A DNA stretch of 64,000 bases from assembly GCA_047967505.1 (NCBI GenBank), contig CM106539.1; one strand, written 5' to 3'. The position numbers and the translations under genes were made by a program. The stretch is from Dipteris shenzhenensis. Lineage: Eukaryota > Polypodiophyta > Polypodiopsida > Gleicheniales. The notes below the pieces were generated by a model. That model was not told where the DNA came from, searched no databases, and saw only the letters and a list, made by a program, of their open reading frames with translations. Of the stretch, positions 31,264 through 43,623 are shown one piece after another. Each line of letters begins with the position of its first letter. Position 1 is the stretch's first letter.

Positions 31264-32379
31264 AAGAAGGGGCAAATGAGATCTGATGGCAACCAAACCT
31301 GGTACAGTGTTTGCTGAAGCTGGGGTGACCAAATTGGCATTTGGATCAGTAGATCTCCTGATCGCTGCAGAATAAGATCACTACCTCCATCACTGAATCT
31401 TGAGCAAATCGGGCCCAAGTGGAGAATCGTATTGATCATAAGCTGGGACAGTTGTGTGGGCTAATGATCAGTCACAATGATATAAAAATGGTACAGATCC
31501 AAGTAGTCTGGAATTTCGAGGGTCTCAGTAGCTGATCCATGTAATCAAGAGATTGGAGCATCTGTTCGTGACAATTCTTTGCACAGACGTAGGCCCAAGG
31601 CTCACGATTCCATGCTCCAAGTTTCAGAATGAACTGACAAGGATTTATCCACCAAATCCTAAGAAAAGAGCTCTGATCCAATGCAGCAAAGCCCAACTAA
31701 CAGGCCTGCTAAATCTGCCCTAGCTAGAAAATCCTAGGGATGGCAGCTAGGAACAAAAGGACAGAACAGCATGTAATCATGAGTATCCAAATGCATTTTT
31801 CTTTTATTTTATTTTTTTTGCAAAAAGAGAGTTCTATTAAGTATTAAAGAAAAACCGTTAGAGCAAGCTCCATACGGGATACATCATGCAATGCACGAAA
31901 AGCTCAAGAGCCAAAAAGAAAGGATTGAGGCTGATAGTGCCATCTCAATCCGGTAGAAACCTCCGAGAAAAAGGGAGAACCCCTCCAAACTCGAAGAAAT
32001 ATAGTCCTTCTAGAAGAGGCTGCCCGTGAAGGGCCCTGCATGCTAGCCCATATGATATCCAAATACATAATCACAATGAGAGTACCTGGAAACCCGTAGG
32101 CATCCATGGCTTGTGAGGGCTGCAGAAGCAACAGGCTAGGATGTAGAGTCCTAGTTCAGTCTAGAGCAAGCAGAGCTCAACTGCAAAGTGACATTTATTA
32201 AATAGCATTCAAGTTATGAGTACAAAGTACAGCAGGGCGCCCTTTTATGATCTCCTAATCACACCCTGTACTCGTGATCTCCTCTATCCACCCTGTACTT
32301 GTTGTCCAGACCCTGCCTGAAACTCTCTCATAGAATGCCATGACTAGCCAAATGATCTCCTAATCACAACCTAGAGCTT
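31264..32379. other. No clear gene; possible retroposon tail
   Basis: Short minus-strand frames at 31233-31439 and 31472-31696 have no recognised domain. At 31797-31825 a T-rich run followed by aagagagttctattaag looks, on the minus strand, like the AT-rich 3-prime end and poly(A) of an L1-like LINE. The frame 31904-32131 would be its last coding stretch. Confidence 0.4.
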
Positions 32380-32780
32380 ACAAACGTCTGATGAGGCGAG
32401 CTCTCGGCACCATGTTAAACACTTGCAAAAATCCACAAACCAAGATAAACCCTCTGTCTCTGTGCTCTGGCCTCCTCAATGACACCCCAAGTGTGAGTAT
32501 GTGATCTAGAGTCGCATGATTGGACTTGAAGCCTGCCTATCGCTCGGCCCTGAGTCCTTGGAGCTCTGCAAAATTGCTAACCTATGTGTCGAGCATTAAT
32601 GCATAGACCTTGGACATGACATGCCCAATCATAATGGTCATGTAGTTCACCGAGCTCATGGGATCCCCTAACTTGTGAATGGGAGTGATGGTGTTAAGGA
32701 TCCATGCAAACCACTTTATTAAAAAGATTTGCTAAAATTGGAGCCATGGTACTTATTCCATATGCAATGTAATGAGTAGC
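32380..32780 (-). pseudogene. LINE reverse transcriptase fragment
   Basis: Minus strand: TITPIHKLGDPMSS, NYMTIMIGHVMSKVYALML, RAERQAGFKSNHATLDHILT, then EEARAQRQRVYLG. This is the RT entry region (blocks 0 to 2) and matches LINE-1 at 13738-13990. The palm and catalytic site are absent. Stops are present. Confidence 0.78.
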
Positions 32781-32794
32781 TCCTCACTTCAAAA

Positions 32795-33650
32795 TTACAT
32801 GTTTGACACCATGGGCATTGAAAATTGTGGAAGGAGTGGGACGTGGTAATTGTGCAAAAATACTAATACCATGGATTTGATATAAGAAGTACTAAAAACA
32901 ACAAGATATGTATCCTCATCATGGTGATGAAGATCGTGGTTTGCGAAATTCCTCAAAATTTCTTTGCAGTAGACCACCCAATTTCCAGCTTCCCAAGAAG
33001 CTTTGACTGTGGCCAATCCTCCTTCCTTTTCCTTGACTTGTGTGGGAGCAAGTTCATTTGTGATCCATTGCTGGGTACTCTGAGTGGCTTGGACTGCTTC
33101 AGGACTGCAATTTTTTCTTGTTAATTATGATTTTTCACGACAGCTTGTTGGCCTTTGGCTTCTATAGCTCATGGCTCACTAAAGTCTATGAATGGGAGGG
33201 GCCAGGACATTCTTATTTTCATCTCCTCCACCTCACTGATGTAACCTTCAGCTTCAATTTCTTCGGGCTCAATTACATCAACTGGATGCCATCTTTCAGG
33301 CAAGCACCTGCGTGTATGTAGCGTGACAAAGCTTGACGAAAATCATCCTCTCTAATGGTAGAAATCGCTTCATCATACATTGCTTGGCTTCAATGAATTC
33401 CTCCTTGGCAGCTGGGATTTCTCCACGTCTTGGGCTTTACATTGTTGGCAACTTCCTGAACAGTGGGGTCAGAATTGCCCTCAAGTGTGGCAAGACAGGT
33501 CTGAACGCTGGCATGGGTCTTCTTCAATGTCACCTTCTCCACCTGCAGCTTGTTAATCTCTTGGAGAAGATGCATCTCTCTGTCCTGAGGGTCTCACCCA
33601 TGAGGCGAGAGCTCCAGAAAACGTCAACTTCTTAGGCATGGTAGACGCTT
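32795..33650 (-). pseudogene. Coding trace with coiled coil, unrecognised
   Basis: Minus-strand frames 33390-33575 (MHLLQEINKLQVEKVTLKKT) and further pieces such as EIEAEGYISEVEEMKIRM and GKLEIGW look like decayed protein sequence rather than noise. The coiled coil resembles LINE or gag N-terminal regions. It lies upstream of the LINE RT fragment on the same strand, so it may be its ORF1, but no diagnostic domain is visible. Confidence 0.35.
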
Positions 33651-34566
33651 GGGCTCTGGTATTCACCATACAGGAAAAACCTGGACAGTTGCAAGCAACA
33701 AAAGGCTAACCTTCAATGCCCGATGGTAGCCCTACACCAAGCATTGGTGTCGATGCAGGAGGACGGGGTCACAGGGTTGAGGCGAGGAGGTTGTGGGGCT
33801 GAGCGAGGGGGTGGTGGGGCTGAACAGAGGGGTTTGCGGGCTGAGCTGAGGGACTGGTGGAGGGAGGGAGAGAGGCTGCTATGAGCTCACCTAATACATT
33901 TGAGTAGGTATTTTGAGGAGTGTCCTCTGTATCGCATTCTCAAAAAAGTCCATTGTATGAGAAGAGTTTTCAGTCACGTCACCTTCTCCATTATGTGAAA
34001 TTTACCATAATCAATAATCTGTTCTCTCTGCATATTAGGGAAGGTCAAAGACATTTTCTTAAATTAACTATATACTTACACCATGTCTGTCCAAACTTAA
34101 GGATCTAAAAGTGCCTGTATGGGAAAGTGTGTATATTTTCTATGATTTTCTGAAAATAGTTCGTAGATTATCCACAACTCTAATGCCTAATGTCTTTAGT
34201 AAGCATCTTGAAAATAGGATTGCATGTACATTGTGTAATACAACATGAACATTCAGTTTTCATTCTTCAGAACCTGCCCACAGTAAAAATTATCATGTAT
34301 AGAAATAAATGCAATATACGCACATGAAATAGGACAAAGACAAGTCCATCGCTAACTCACACAAAAATGTTAAGAAAAGGCCTGTTCAACCAAACATAAA
34401 TATGAAACAATACATAGGCAAAGAGAAATCACCCAATGCACGATTACTGGGTCTTCACGCCCCACTAAGGTTTTGGCATACTGTTTATTTCGAAAAATCA
34501 TCACGCATAAGGTACAAGCCTGACAACATTTGGAGCTGGAAAGAAAATAGATAGTAATACAATAAC
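33651..34566. other. Intron sequence, nothing recognised
   Basis: A GA- and GGT-rich stretch at 33770-33890 is followed by AT-rich sequence. No domains or repeats were recognised. It ends at the splice donor of the 34567-34659 exon. Confidence 0.5.
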
Positions 34567-34659
34567 CTGAATAGGAACGTATGTCAACTTTTCAAATCCC
34601 AGATAAGTTATACCCCCAAAACGGTTTGAGGTTTCCATTTCACGAACCACTAACAAGTT
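34567..34659 (-). CDS. Xaa-Pro aminopeptidase, fourth visible exon
   Basis: This 93-nt exon encodes 31 residues, starting NLLVVREMETSNRFGGITYL and ending KLTYVPIQ. It matches plant aminopeptidase P1 directly after the GIRIE metal-ligand block. The acceptor is CTTGTGCAG and the donor CAG/GTTATT, both in phase 0. It continues the 61431-61585 exon, which ends in GIRIE, across a 26.8-kb intron. The whole 31-residue stretch is uninterrupted, which argues for a functional exon. Confidence 0.93.
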
Positions 34660-37287
34660 CTGCACAAGGCCATAAAAAATACTGGTTACAAACACCAAGT
34701 TGAATCTATGTCAGAGACTGTCCCTGTTTTACAAAACACAAAAGGTGGGTAACAAAAGAGTGAGACAAGCCACAAGATAGTCTCCCTACCATATAGTATT
34801 TTCAGAGATCATACATGGGTAAAAGTAAATGCAGCTCCGTATATGCTTAAGATGGATAGCTAACAATGATAACCCTGCAAATTTGGTGAAGGATCCTATC
34901 AAAAAGCACACGTTATTTCTTGCAAACCAAAATCACATGTCATGTGCTGAGCAAGGCAGGAATCATTCCAACTGATTAGTGATATTTAAAAATCACTCCA
35001 ACTAAGATGAGCTGGAGAATTTTAAAAGTGCACCTATAAAGATCAACTGGAGAATTGTAAAACTGCACTTTATTTTAAAAGTGCTCTGCAATTTAAGAAT
35101 GCAATAACCCCCATGGGGTTGAGGGTGGTACAAATGAATAGTGTAAAATTTTACTTTTCAGGTTAATCTAAACTGGCATCTTGAAGTTTGTTACAATTCA
35201 TATTTCTCACTACTAACAAAAAGGATCCATTATTTTTTAAAGTTGGATTAACTTTGGGATCCAACAACAAGCACCTACCCTGTTCACATTTACAGATGGT
35301 GGAAATTCACGCCCCATTTTTTATGGCATCACCCAAAATCTCAAATATTGTGTGGTGAGCCATGTATCCAACCCTTGTAGACTCTATCACTCTCTTAAAT
35401 CATACAAGTACTTATTCTTCACTATACACATACTCAGTATCTTTGGCTTCACATATACTCCCATGAACGCATCCACAGTGGGTGATATCAATATACAACC
35501 TAAAAATTGTATGACTAGTAAAAGCTATAGACCGTACAAGTTTAGCTGTGCGTTGAATCAAAATGTCTAAAAGTAAAGGTATCTCTGAAGTGGATGCCAC
35601 AAAATTCTTAGCATGTGCCCAAATATGCCTGCAGTCATTCTGTTGATGAAAACATTCACATAATCTAGGTTGGCCAATCAGGACATGGCTATGGGCTATC
35701 AGATCTGGGAAGGTACATAAAGTACTAATCAAACACTGAGCTCAGCATCATCTACAATGTAGCTATAATAAGAAAGATCTTCAGATTGTGAAGATCCAAG
35801 AACTCCATGTTAGTAATGCATGTCTCTGTTTAAACATGCAGGAGAGCATATGCTACATATCCTTGAAAAGAGCCAAGTCAATATACCCTAGAATAGATCT
35901 CCCCAAGCCTCCCCCCCATTTAATATTTTTTTCTTTAAACAACAACAAGAGTGTCTTTCTGAAATCTCAGAAAACATCACTTTAAAACATGCAAGAGACA
36001 ATGGTGAGGAGGTTTGCATCCAATGATGCTGAGGGTTTCACCTGGTCAATGGAAGAGTGTTATAAGCCTACCAATTCATACAGAGCAACGCATTCGTGGA
36101 AAGAATACAGCAAAAAACACCTTCATAGGAGGTCCCTAAAAAACTGCCAAATATCTTCTTCAAATCTCTCCCAAAAAATAGAATGTCTATTGACATCATC
36201 TCCCACCGGATCCCCTCTCCAAGGCTGGGCTGGAATAGTGTTTTTGGCCATCGCTGGGCTGGCACTGCAACGCTGGAGTTAATGCACCTGGGCAGTGATT
36301 CAAAAGCATGGGGCAGTGCGACTAAGCTGCCAGTGGCGCTGTTCCAGCACTACTTGTGAGCAGGGGAACCCTTTAAGGATCACCAAAATATCTGTTCCAT
36401 TAGCTCCTCAAAGTGTGAATGATTTCTAAACAGAATCTCGCTATCATCTACAAGGTCCAGGCACAGAAACTGCTGTGGGCAATTTTTAAACTGAGATATT
36501 GCTTTACAGTAAGCCTACAATCCTTAGTTGTTGGAATCTCTCCATAAGCTGATTGCTATGTTTGGATAGAAATAAGATGCAAAGCACAGAATGGTAAGGA
36601 TGTGACACTTTGTTGAATTATGGGTTACATTATATATGCGAGTCATGCTTCATGAAATCAATGGAATATTCCAGAGGGTGGAAAGATAGTAAAGAGATTA
36701 TTTGAGCAAGACCTTAGCATGTCATTTACTGTAGATGGCACAAATGCCAATAGGAAAGCATACCAGATTCGAGAGACATGGCATCCACAGCTCAGCTGCA
36801 TGGAAAAATAGTTAAGTAACCATTTTATGTATAACTAGGTCGCTGCTGTGGATTGTATATGCGCATAAAAAATCTGTCCTTGTTCATGTCATCTTTGATG
36901 GGATGAGGTACAAAAACCATGTAGGAGACCAATGAACCATATGGCAAACCATGTTTCTTCAGGTGACATCCAATAAAGTTGGAATCAATCAACCATATGA
37001 TGGACCACTCATGCAACCAACGAGCCAACATTGGGACAAACCAATGATGTAGTCGGAAAATCAACCATATAACAAACCAATGCATCCAAGTGATGAATCA
37101 CTTGCAAGGAGTTTGGTGGCTACAAAAATTAAATGGTCTCCAAATATTACATGACTCCAGCGAGAAGTTTCTAAAGAATCTAGTGGCACTTGCTCTCCAC
37201 AAGTCAAGAGAAGGCTTAGGTCATGAGACGAGGAGAGAAAGAAAGAAACAAAGAAAGCTTATTAACATCTATGAAAAACCAAAGGGT
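34660..37287. other. Intron sequence, nothing recognised
   Basis: AT-rich, with only short frames on both strands. The 106-residue minus frame at 35412-35732 has no recognised domain. No LTR, primer site or splice-bounded exon was identified. Confidence 0.5.
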
Positions 37288-38133
37288 CTATAAGGATGCC
37301 AAAAAACAGATACAATGAAAGCTGAGGGTGGGAAATTCTAACAATGGCAACCACTTGTCCCACATATGTTGCCTCAACGAAGCATATGCTCTAAGCATAT
37401 CCTCTAAAGTCTGGTTGACTATTTCCGTCTGACCATCCGTTTCTAGACGATCCCCACTACTCATTCCCAACTCAGTCCTTAGTGCTTCAAAACACTGCAG
37501 TCCAAAAATAATTGGTCAATCATCGATGGCACAAAGCGATGGAAGGATTTTGCACGCCATAAGAGTTAACCTGATGAGTGGCATCGCCCAATTGTCCGAA
37601 AAGAAAAAGGCTACCATACGAGCTGCGTGAATGCTAATGCAAGCTAGGTTAGCATCAATGGGGAGAGGAAAGGAAAGAATACAAGATCTAGGTGGAGGAA
37701 AGTGGAAAAACATGGGGGAGGAGAAGATAGAGAGAAGCCCCAGAGATCTGAGCTCACACGACAAGGAGGTATAGGCATTGCATGCTTGTGAGAGATGTAA
37801 GGTGGCCGGTGTCCTTGTGCGACAGGTAATGGAATCCAAGCTTCGCTATTACATCCGATTTTCTCATGAGTGCCACAGCTAGGATATGTACTCTTAAGGG
37901 TATAATTAAGTGAGTAATCCAAAAGAAATGTGAGGTCCAGGCAGACCAGCTACTATAAAATCCATGAAAATGCTCTCCCACCTACCTAGTGGTATTTCCA
38001 AGGGTTGTAAAAGTCTGGGTCGCTTCACCCGCTCTGCTTTACTCACTTGACACGAAAAACAACATGTCACATATTCATGAATATGTTTTTTCATTTTTGG
38101 CCAAAAGAAATCTCGTTTCACGAGATCATACAT
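37288..38133 (-). pseudogene. pol: Degraded Ty3/gypsy integrase
   Basis: Minus strand: the zinc-binding end (DLVKRDFFWPKMKKHIHEYV, then CCFSCQ) and the core start (MDFIVAGLP) lie at 37906-38133. The core end lies at 37288-37500 (ALRTELGMSSGDRLETDGQT, then EIVNQTLEDMLRAYA). Between them is about 400 bp with only faint integrase likeness, so the second catalytic aspartate cannot be confirmed. Nothing recognisable of the C-terminal domain follows. Confidence 0.8.
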
Positions 38134-38291
38134 CTTCTCGACTCATGGATGTCCCGCACAGGGGCTATCATGGCACAGTTGAATGACTCTCTGCCTAAGA
38201 TCATTCCGATTAGGTACTACTATCTTGCCATTTCTTTTCAACATACCATTCCCTATGATATATCTTGCATACATTTGGTCTTTTCTAGATA

Positions 38292-39840
38292 CTAGGTCAT
38301 CCTTTTCCCCAGGTTTAAGTACATAAGCCTTAGGCCAAAGGCTCTGGACGCGAACTCGTCCATCTTTCGAGTTTCTCTAATCTCCACCACTAGAGCACTC
38401 TGTAATACCGTGAAACTCATATTATGCATAATGTGTGACAACGCATCAACAACTTTATTATCCTTCCCTCTTTGGTACCGAATCGTCACGTTAAACTCAT
38501 GCATGAGTTCTGCCCACCTAGCTTGGCGGCCTCTCAAGTCAGGTTGTTTACAAAAATGTTTCAGATTATCATGATCAACATCAACATAAAACTCTCCATG
38601 TTTTCAAAGCATGGACAACGGCATATAACTCCAATTCATGAGTTGGCCAGTTTCGTTGAGAGGGAGAAAGCTTCTTGTTTTCAAAGGCTACCGATCTTCA
38701 CTCTTGAAGGAGAACTGCTCCTACCATAATGCCACTCGCATCGGTTTCTATGAAAAATGGTTTCCGAGGATCAACTAATTTTAACATTGGTCCTAAGACC
38801 ACAACTTGTTTTATGGCATTACAACTTTCTTGTTGATTCAGTCCCCATATAAAAGGTACTTTATTTGAGGTCAAATCAGTCAATGGCGATACTATCTCGG
38901 AATATCCTTTGATATGCCTTCGATAAAATTGAACAAATCCCAAGAATGATCGCAAAGCGGTCAAACTCTGAGGGATAGGCCGTCCTAAGACCACAACTTG
39001 TTTTATGGCATTACAACTTTCTTGTTGATTCAGTCCCCATATAAAAGGTACTTTATTTGAGGTCAAATCAGTCAATGGCGATACTATCTCGTAATATCCT
39101 TTGATATGCCTTTGATAAAATTGAACAAATCCCAAGAATGATCGCAAAGCGGTCAAACTCTGAGGGATAGGCCAAGTCAGTATTGCAGCCACTTTCTATG
39201 GATCCATTTCCACCCCCTTAGGAGTTATAATGAATTCTAAATATTTAGGTCTTACCATGCACAGCACAGTTTTCTTTTTATTTACATACAGACTGGCTTT
39301 CCTCAAAGTACTGAACACTATTCTCAAGTGTTCGTGATGCTCAGCAATACTTTTGCTGAAAAAAAGAATGTTGTCAATAAAATGTACTACAAACTTCCCA
39401 ATATACGAATGTAGTAAATCGTTCATAAGCATGACGAACGTAGCTGGAGCATTGATAAGTCCAAATGGCATTACCAAAAACTCATAATGTCCAAACCTAC
39501 TTTTAAAAGCGATCTTATGCACATCCTCGGCTCTAATATGGATCTGATGGTAGCCACACTTAAGATCTATCTTGCTGAAAATTATGGCCCCATGTAATGC
39601 ATCTAGCAGGTCATTGATCCAAGCCATCGGATACCTGTGCTTAATAGTGATATTATTTGGTGCTCTATAATCTATACACTAGGTGGAAAGAATCATCTTT
39701 CTTTTTCTTCAATATTACTGGCGAAGCAAAAGGTGAGAAACTGGGCTGAATCTGCCCCAGCCTAAGGTATTCTTCCAGTTGTCTTTGCACCTCCGCTTCT
39801 TCGGTAAAACTTAATCTATAGGGAGGCCTATTTACAGGTG
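38292..39840 (-). pseudogene. pol: Ty3/gypsy reverse transcriptase and RNase H
   Basis: Minus strand: the RT entry near 39650-39840, then 39196-39627 with FSKIDLKCGYHQIHIRAEDV, FLVMPFGLINAPATF and the active-site region FIDNILFFSKS, where YxDD has become FIDN. The connection (38698-39192) contains a duplicated block and ends at FFIETDASGIMVGAVLL, the RNase H start. At 38292-38537 the RNase H end reads NVTIRYQRGKDNKVVDALSH. It belongs with the integrase and gag remnants on either side. Confidence 0.88.
38791..39174. repeat. 192-bp in-frame tandem duplication in gypsy pol
   Basis: Units 38791-38982 and 38983-39174 differ at about two positions. Each encodes 64 residues of the RT/RNase H connection (PIPQSLTALRSFLGFVQFY...IKQVVVLG). 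The offset keeps the frame open, giving a protein with a doubled connection region. Confidence 0.95.
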
Positions 39841-40500
39841 CCCCCGGATATGTTCAATCTTATGTTGAACATTCCACTGTGGAGATAACCCATAAGGCAA
39901 CTCATCCCTAAAACAATCAGAGAACTCCTCTGCTATTTGATCAGCCAACTTGGCCATTTCCTCATCTTGGGTAACATCAGTGCTAGCCGATGGACCATCA
40001 ATCGGCTCTACTGATGCTGTACAAAAAGAAACCACAACTCCTCTTGAGTTTTTCGAACTTCCATTACGGAAGCCAACGGTCCCTGAGGTAAATCCTTTTC
40101 ACCTCGCAAGACATACAACACGTCATTCATCTTGAATTGATAAATGTTTTTCCAATCTATCGTTGGATTCTTCCTAGAATGCCAAGCCTTACCCAAGGCT
40201 ATATCTGTGTGAGCAAGCCTTGTTATTTTGAAATCAAGCTTCTCCACATAGTCTTGAATTCGAAGTTCCAACTAGGTAACCCTTTGGTCCCATACTTCAG
40301 TTAAAATTCCATCTGCCATTCTGACTATATATGCATAGTAAGATGGGCTAGTCTCTAATTTCAGCCTCTTTACAAGCTTGGAGTTAGTTACATTGTGTGT
40401 TGGCGCTGATCAAACAACACAATGACGTCATGATTGGTTACTTGCCCCTTCATCTTAATTAGCTTCGTATCATTAAAGGCTGTATACCCGTTGTTGTGGG
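39841..40500 (-). pseudogene. pol: Ty3/gypsy protease remnant and linker
   Basis: Minus strand: VIVLFDQRQHTM near 40440 stands where a VLFDSGATHNF-type protease site is expected, so the active-site triad is lost. Then comes HTDIALGKAWHSRKNPTIDW (near 40150), the conserved block just downstream of the protease. The linker with EEMAKLADQIAEEFSDCF follows, before RT. Stops divide it. Confidence 0.72.
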
Positions 40501-40593
40501 CTTTGATAGGATATTATCACGTGCATTGTTTACCAGCTTAGCAATAGACATACATAACAAAACAAGTACTGACCTCTGAGAAGATCCTGCTAG

Positions 40594-41223
40594 CTAAATC
40601 TGCATTTGTTCTGCTCTGGGACTTCCCTCCATCTCTACGTCACATTCTAAGATTACCATCTCAATCATCCAACGATCCTTGTTTTGTGGACAATCTATCC
40701 AATGAGGCTGAAGGCATCCAAAACACAAGCTTTCTCTCCTCGCTTTCTCTTCTTGCTTTGGGGTCAAAGAAGATTTTGACCAAGCCCGGGCTGCCATTGG
40801 TGTTACTTTTCTTTTCACCCCAATGGTGGTACTTGGTTTAGAAGGAGTCTCAACTTGCTTCGCCTGCTTAACTTGGCCACTAGGATGTGAGACACTCCCT
40901 TTGCTAACCCACTTCTTCTTAAAGCCAATTTTCTTCGGATACTCATACCGAGTCCCAACCTGCACAAATCCAATTGTTATGTTTCCTTTGGCATCCTCAT
41001 AGTTCAAGGCTATGGCAATTGCTTCATCTAGCATGTTCGCATACTTAGCCCGAACTTCCACCTTGATCCGATCATTCAATCCAAAAATAAAATCTTTTAC
41101 ATGTACCCTCTTGGCTCGAGTTTCGAGATGGTAGGTCGGTGAATGGCAGTTTCGGCTCCCTCTGCAGCTTATATACACGATGGTTTGTTGATAATTCACG
41201 GACGGCTGCCATGTGGCATGCAT
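40594..41223 (-). pseudogene. gag: Ty3/gypsy gag C-terminal part
   Basis: A 209-residue minus frame: RVHVKDFIFGLNDRIKVEVR, then MLDEAIAIALNYEDAKG (the last capsid helices). A basic proline-rich stretch follows, then a shortened zinc knuckle, CFGCLQPHWIDC, with spacing 2-3-3 instead of 2-4-4. The first 50 residues come from the repeated sequence at 41.1-41.4 kb and are not gag. Confidence 0.8.
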
Positions 41224-41376
41224 GGTGGTGACTATATTCTTTCCACTGATTGCGCCCTCATTCTCTCTTTGCTCGAGTTTCAGGATGGCAGGTCCGTGAT
41301 AGACAAGATGCTCTCATGGCAGTTTCGCCTCACTCTACAGCTCATATACATGATGGTTCGTTGATAGTTCGATGCC
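41111..41376. repeat. Imperfect direct repeat, about 158-bp offset
   Basis: Two copies of ggctcgagtttcgagatggyag and an atatacaygatggttygttgat block lie at 41111-41201 and 41269-41376. They differ by an indel of about 15 bp. The repeat truncates the gypsy gag. Confidence 0.7.
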
Positions 41377-42211
41377 AAGAAGATCATGAGGGTGATCTGT
41401 AAGTTGTAGTGCTTGTTTTCTCTATGGAATGAATGTAGGTCCTCCAACAACGCACATAGCAATGAGGGGGACCAAGAATGTCATTTGGCTCTGAGTATTT
41501 TCGCAAGCAATAAGAGTCTTCTTTCCTTTCACTTCTCAGTTTAGTCTTAGGCTGGCATAATTGTGAGTGTAGGTAATTTTCAACCCTTCAAATATTAATC
41601 TACCTAAACTCTTTCTTTGCAAGGAACATTAGCTGCAATTAAGAATAGTCTCACTTGCTCCCACCACCAAGGAGTTCTTCATCTACATAGATAGGTATTT
41701 AAGTAGCTTCCAAATCTACCAAAGGTCCAAACCTCGCTCAATAAAGTAATTAAAAAAAGGGTCTTCACCGTTTGATGTCCATACCCGTCCATAAAGAACC
41801 ATGCGCTGACGTAGGGTGGACCTTACAATTGATGAGGAGTCCTTAAAGAATGCAAAAAGCCTAGACATTTCTTTGAGAACCAAAAGTTCAAAGTGTAACC
41901 CGTGTCAAGCCACACAACTAAAAGCTCAAGGATGCTAGTATCCCCCAACAATGTGCCACAAGAATATCAATTTGAAAAGAGGAGCTACAAGCAACTTGCC
42001 TGGCAACAATTGTGAACTCTACTACACCATTGGTTTCATCATTTTTAAATGAATGCTCGAACCATAACATCTGGTTTACTAGGGATGGTTTTAGTTATTA
42101 GGACAATCTTCGAGTGGTGCAATGGAAGTTAAAAATGTTTAAAAGCTGATATGTCCAAAAGAGGTGAAGTATTTGAAGAATGCCAAATATGTGCCTAGTC
42201 CTTGAAAGAAC
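41377..42211. other. No recognisable gene
   Basis: Between the gypsy gag remnant and the L1-like fragment. No domain, LTR or repeat was recognised. Confidence 0.5.
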
Positions 42212-43250
42212 TTGCTTTTTGTTTCAACCTTACGTGATGAAGGGAATGATGTAAACCTTCACAAAAGCATTTGCACTATAAAGGTTCCATTTAACGAACT
42301 CATGGGCTCATGTAGCAAATGTGAAGGCTGTTCCACATCAAAACAGCCTATTATACACCCTATGCATAGAAGGTTGGCTGACATTAACCCCAAAAGTCCT
42401 TGCACAATTAACATGATGGATGCTTTGGATCCTATACAATCGCATATTGCATTTTGTAGGAGATATATTCACGGAAAGATACACAGGTTCCACTCCATAA
42501 AACGTCTCTTCTTTCAAGGCAGCCTTGGATTTATTTTGTTCGCGGCGGCAGCAGGTGCAAGTATTAATTGGAATAAATCTAATGTCTTTTGGATTAATGA
42601 TTAGGACACTCCAATTTGGGGGCTGATTTTGGTTTCACTTGGATTCACCGGTGTTGGAGAGCCAAGCCTAATCTTGCTTCCAGGGTGGTGGTGATCAACT
42701 AAGTATTGCTAGCCACAACATGGTTGAGGAACTACATCACTCAGCTCGAAAGGCCTACAAAGAATTTCTTTGAAGTGGTCTAGATGGTTTAGTAGACACC
42801 GGAGCCAGGCTGTCTTGGGAGACTTTGATCCTATCCACGTGGGAAGGAGGCCTCGATATAATAGATCTAGACTTACAAAGCAGAGCTGATTATGCAAGGT
42901 GGTGGTCAGAGCGCTCTTGCCAAGACAGGAATCTTGGGAAAAAAAATTTCATTACATGCATTCAATCCTACTCTCCCTCTAAGGGTAGAGATTGAATGGA
43001 TGGCACCAGGTAGATTTTTACCTCAGTCCATCTCAGAGCCCCCCTCCCCTCTTATGGCTACTATCCGAAAAGCTTGGGCCAACTTTAGGAGCACTCTTTA
43101 GAGAGTTCCCCCCTCCTCTCAAGAAGAGATTAATAGGCACCTTGTCATGTGGAATGGCAGTATCCATGATGATCATGGCTGGCCACTTGGTAATTCTCAT
43201 TATATGCCATGATCTAGTTAGAAGAGAGGGTCCGCTTCCTATTGGATGAG
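42212..43250 (+). pseudogene. L1-like LINE ORF2 C-terminal fragment
   Basis: A plus-strand broken reading: GASINWNKSNVFWI (the SGxxxNxxKS block after the RT palm), RVVVIN then VLLATTW (the thumb block), and a GGLDIIDLDLQSRADYARWW-type motif from joined frames. Then come SEPPSPLMATIRKAWANFRS and WPLGNS. These are the thumb and downstream motifs of plant L1-like LINEs, with many stops. The catalytic palm is not visible. Confidence 0.72.
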
Positions 43251-43259
43251 GATGAAATG

Positions 43260-43427
43260 GAAGAAAGCTGGAATGTAAGCAGAAGACTGGACTGTAAGGG
43301 GAAGACAACAAGCTGAAGAAACATAATAAAAAAGTACAAGATAAATTGCCATACGTGTACTAGGTGTCCCAATAGGAGTGAGTGTCCTAACTAGCCTACA
43401 CGGCCATACCACGACTATGTGTCAACA
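43260..43427 (-). mobile_element. Copia LTR fragment (start of a 3-prime LTR)
   Basis: The minus strand starts TGTTGACACATAGTCGTGG at 43427, directly after a polypurine tract (ccatggaggggggtt, 43428-43442). A similar LTR start occurs on the minus strand at 59010 (TGTTGACACTTAGACCTGG). The far end of the LTR is not defined. Confidence 0.7.
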
Positions 43428-43442
43428 AACCCCCCTCCATGG

Positions 43443-43623
43443 CGGCTGAAGTATTCTACATACATCTCATGTATACCAAGAAGCTATATCATGGTTGCAC
43501 ATATTCGTCAATATAGCACCCTATGACGGTATAGAGAACTAGCGCAACAAATGGTGCCAAGTGTAAAGCTTGCCGAAAAGCTTGAAACTTAGGTCATGGT
43601 AGAGCCTCCGTGAAGAGACCTAC
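43443..43623 (-). pseudogene. pol: Copia RNase H, last part
   Basis: Minus strand: LFTEALP, then PKFQAFRQALHLAPFV, matching MFTKAVPRPKF...FRQALHLVPFV of the 23.9-kb copia element. A short untranslated stretch and the polypurine tract follow. The upstream part of the domain lies beyond the gypsy insertion, at 47306-47413. Confidence 0.85.

Larger units (their letters stand above)
7466..34566 (-). other. Aminopeptidase intron 4 (27.1 kb, transposon-filled)
   Basis: Inferred from the phase-compatible exons at 34567-34659 (CAG/GTTATT donor) and 7385-7465 (TTCAG acceptor). It contains an LTR fragment pair, a gypsy gag remnant, LINE-1, a chromodomain gypsy element, LINE-2 and the nested copia element. 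No other host exon was recognised inside it. Confidence 0.8.

Noticed and set aside
35412-35732. 106-residue minus-strand frame in intron 3
   Set aside because: No domain, no splice boundaries and no similarity to the aminopeptidase or to transposon proteins was recognised.
41143-41364. Two overlapping frames with YIHDGLLIIHGR / LIYMMVR
   Set aside because: They are the translation of the imperfect repeat at 41.1-41.4 kb, antisense to gag remnants.
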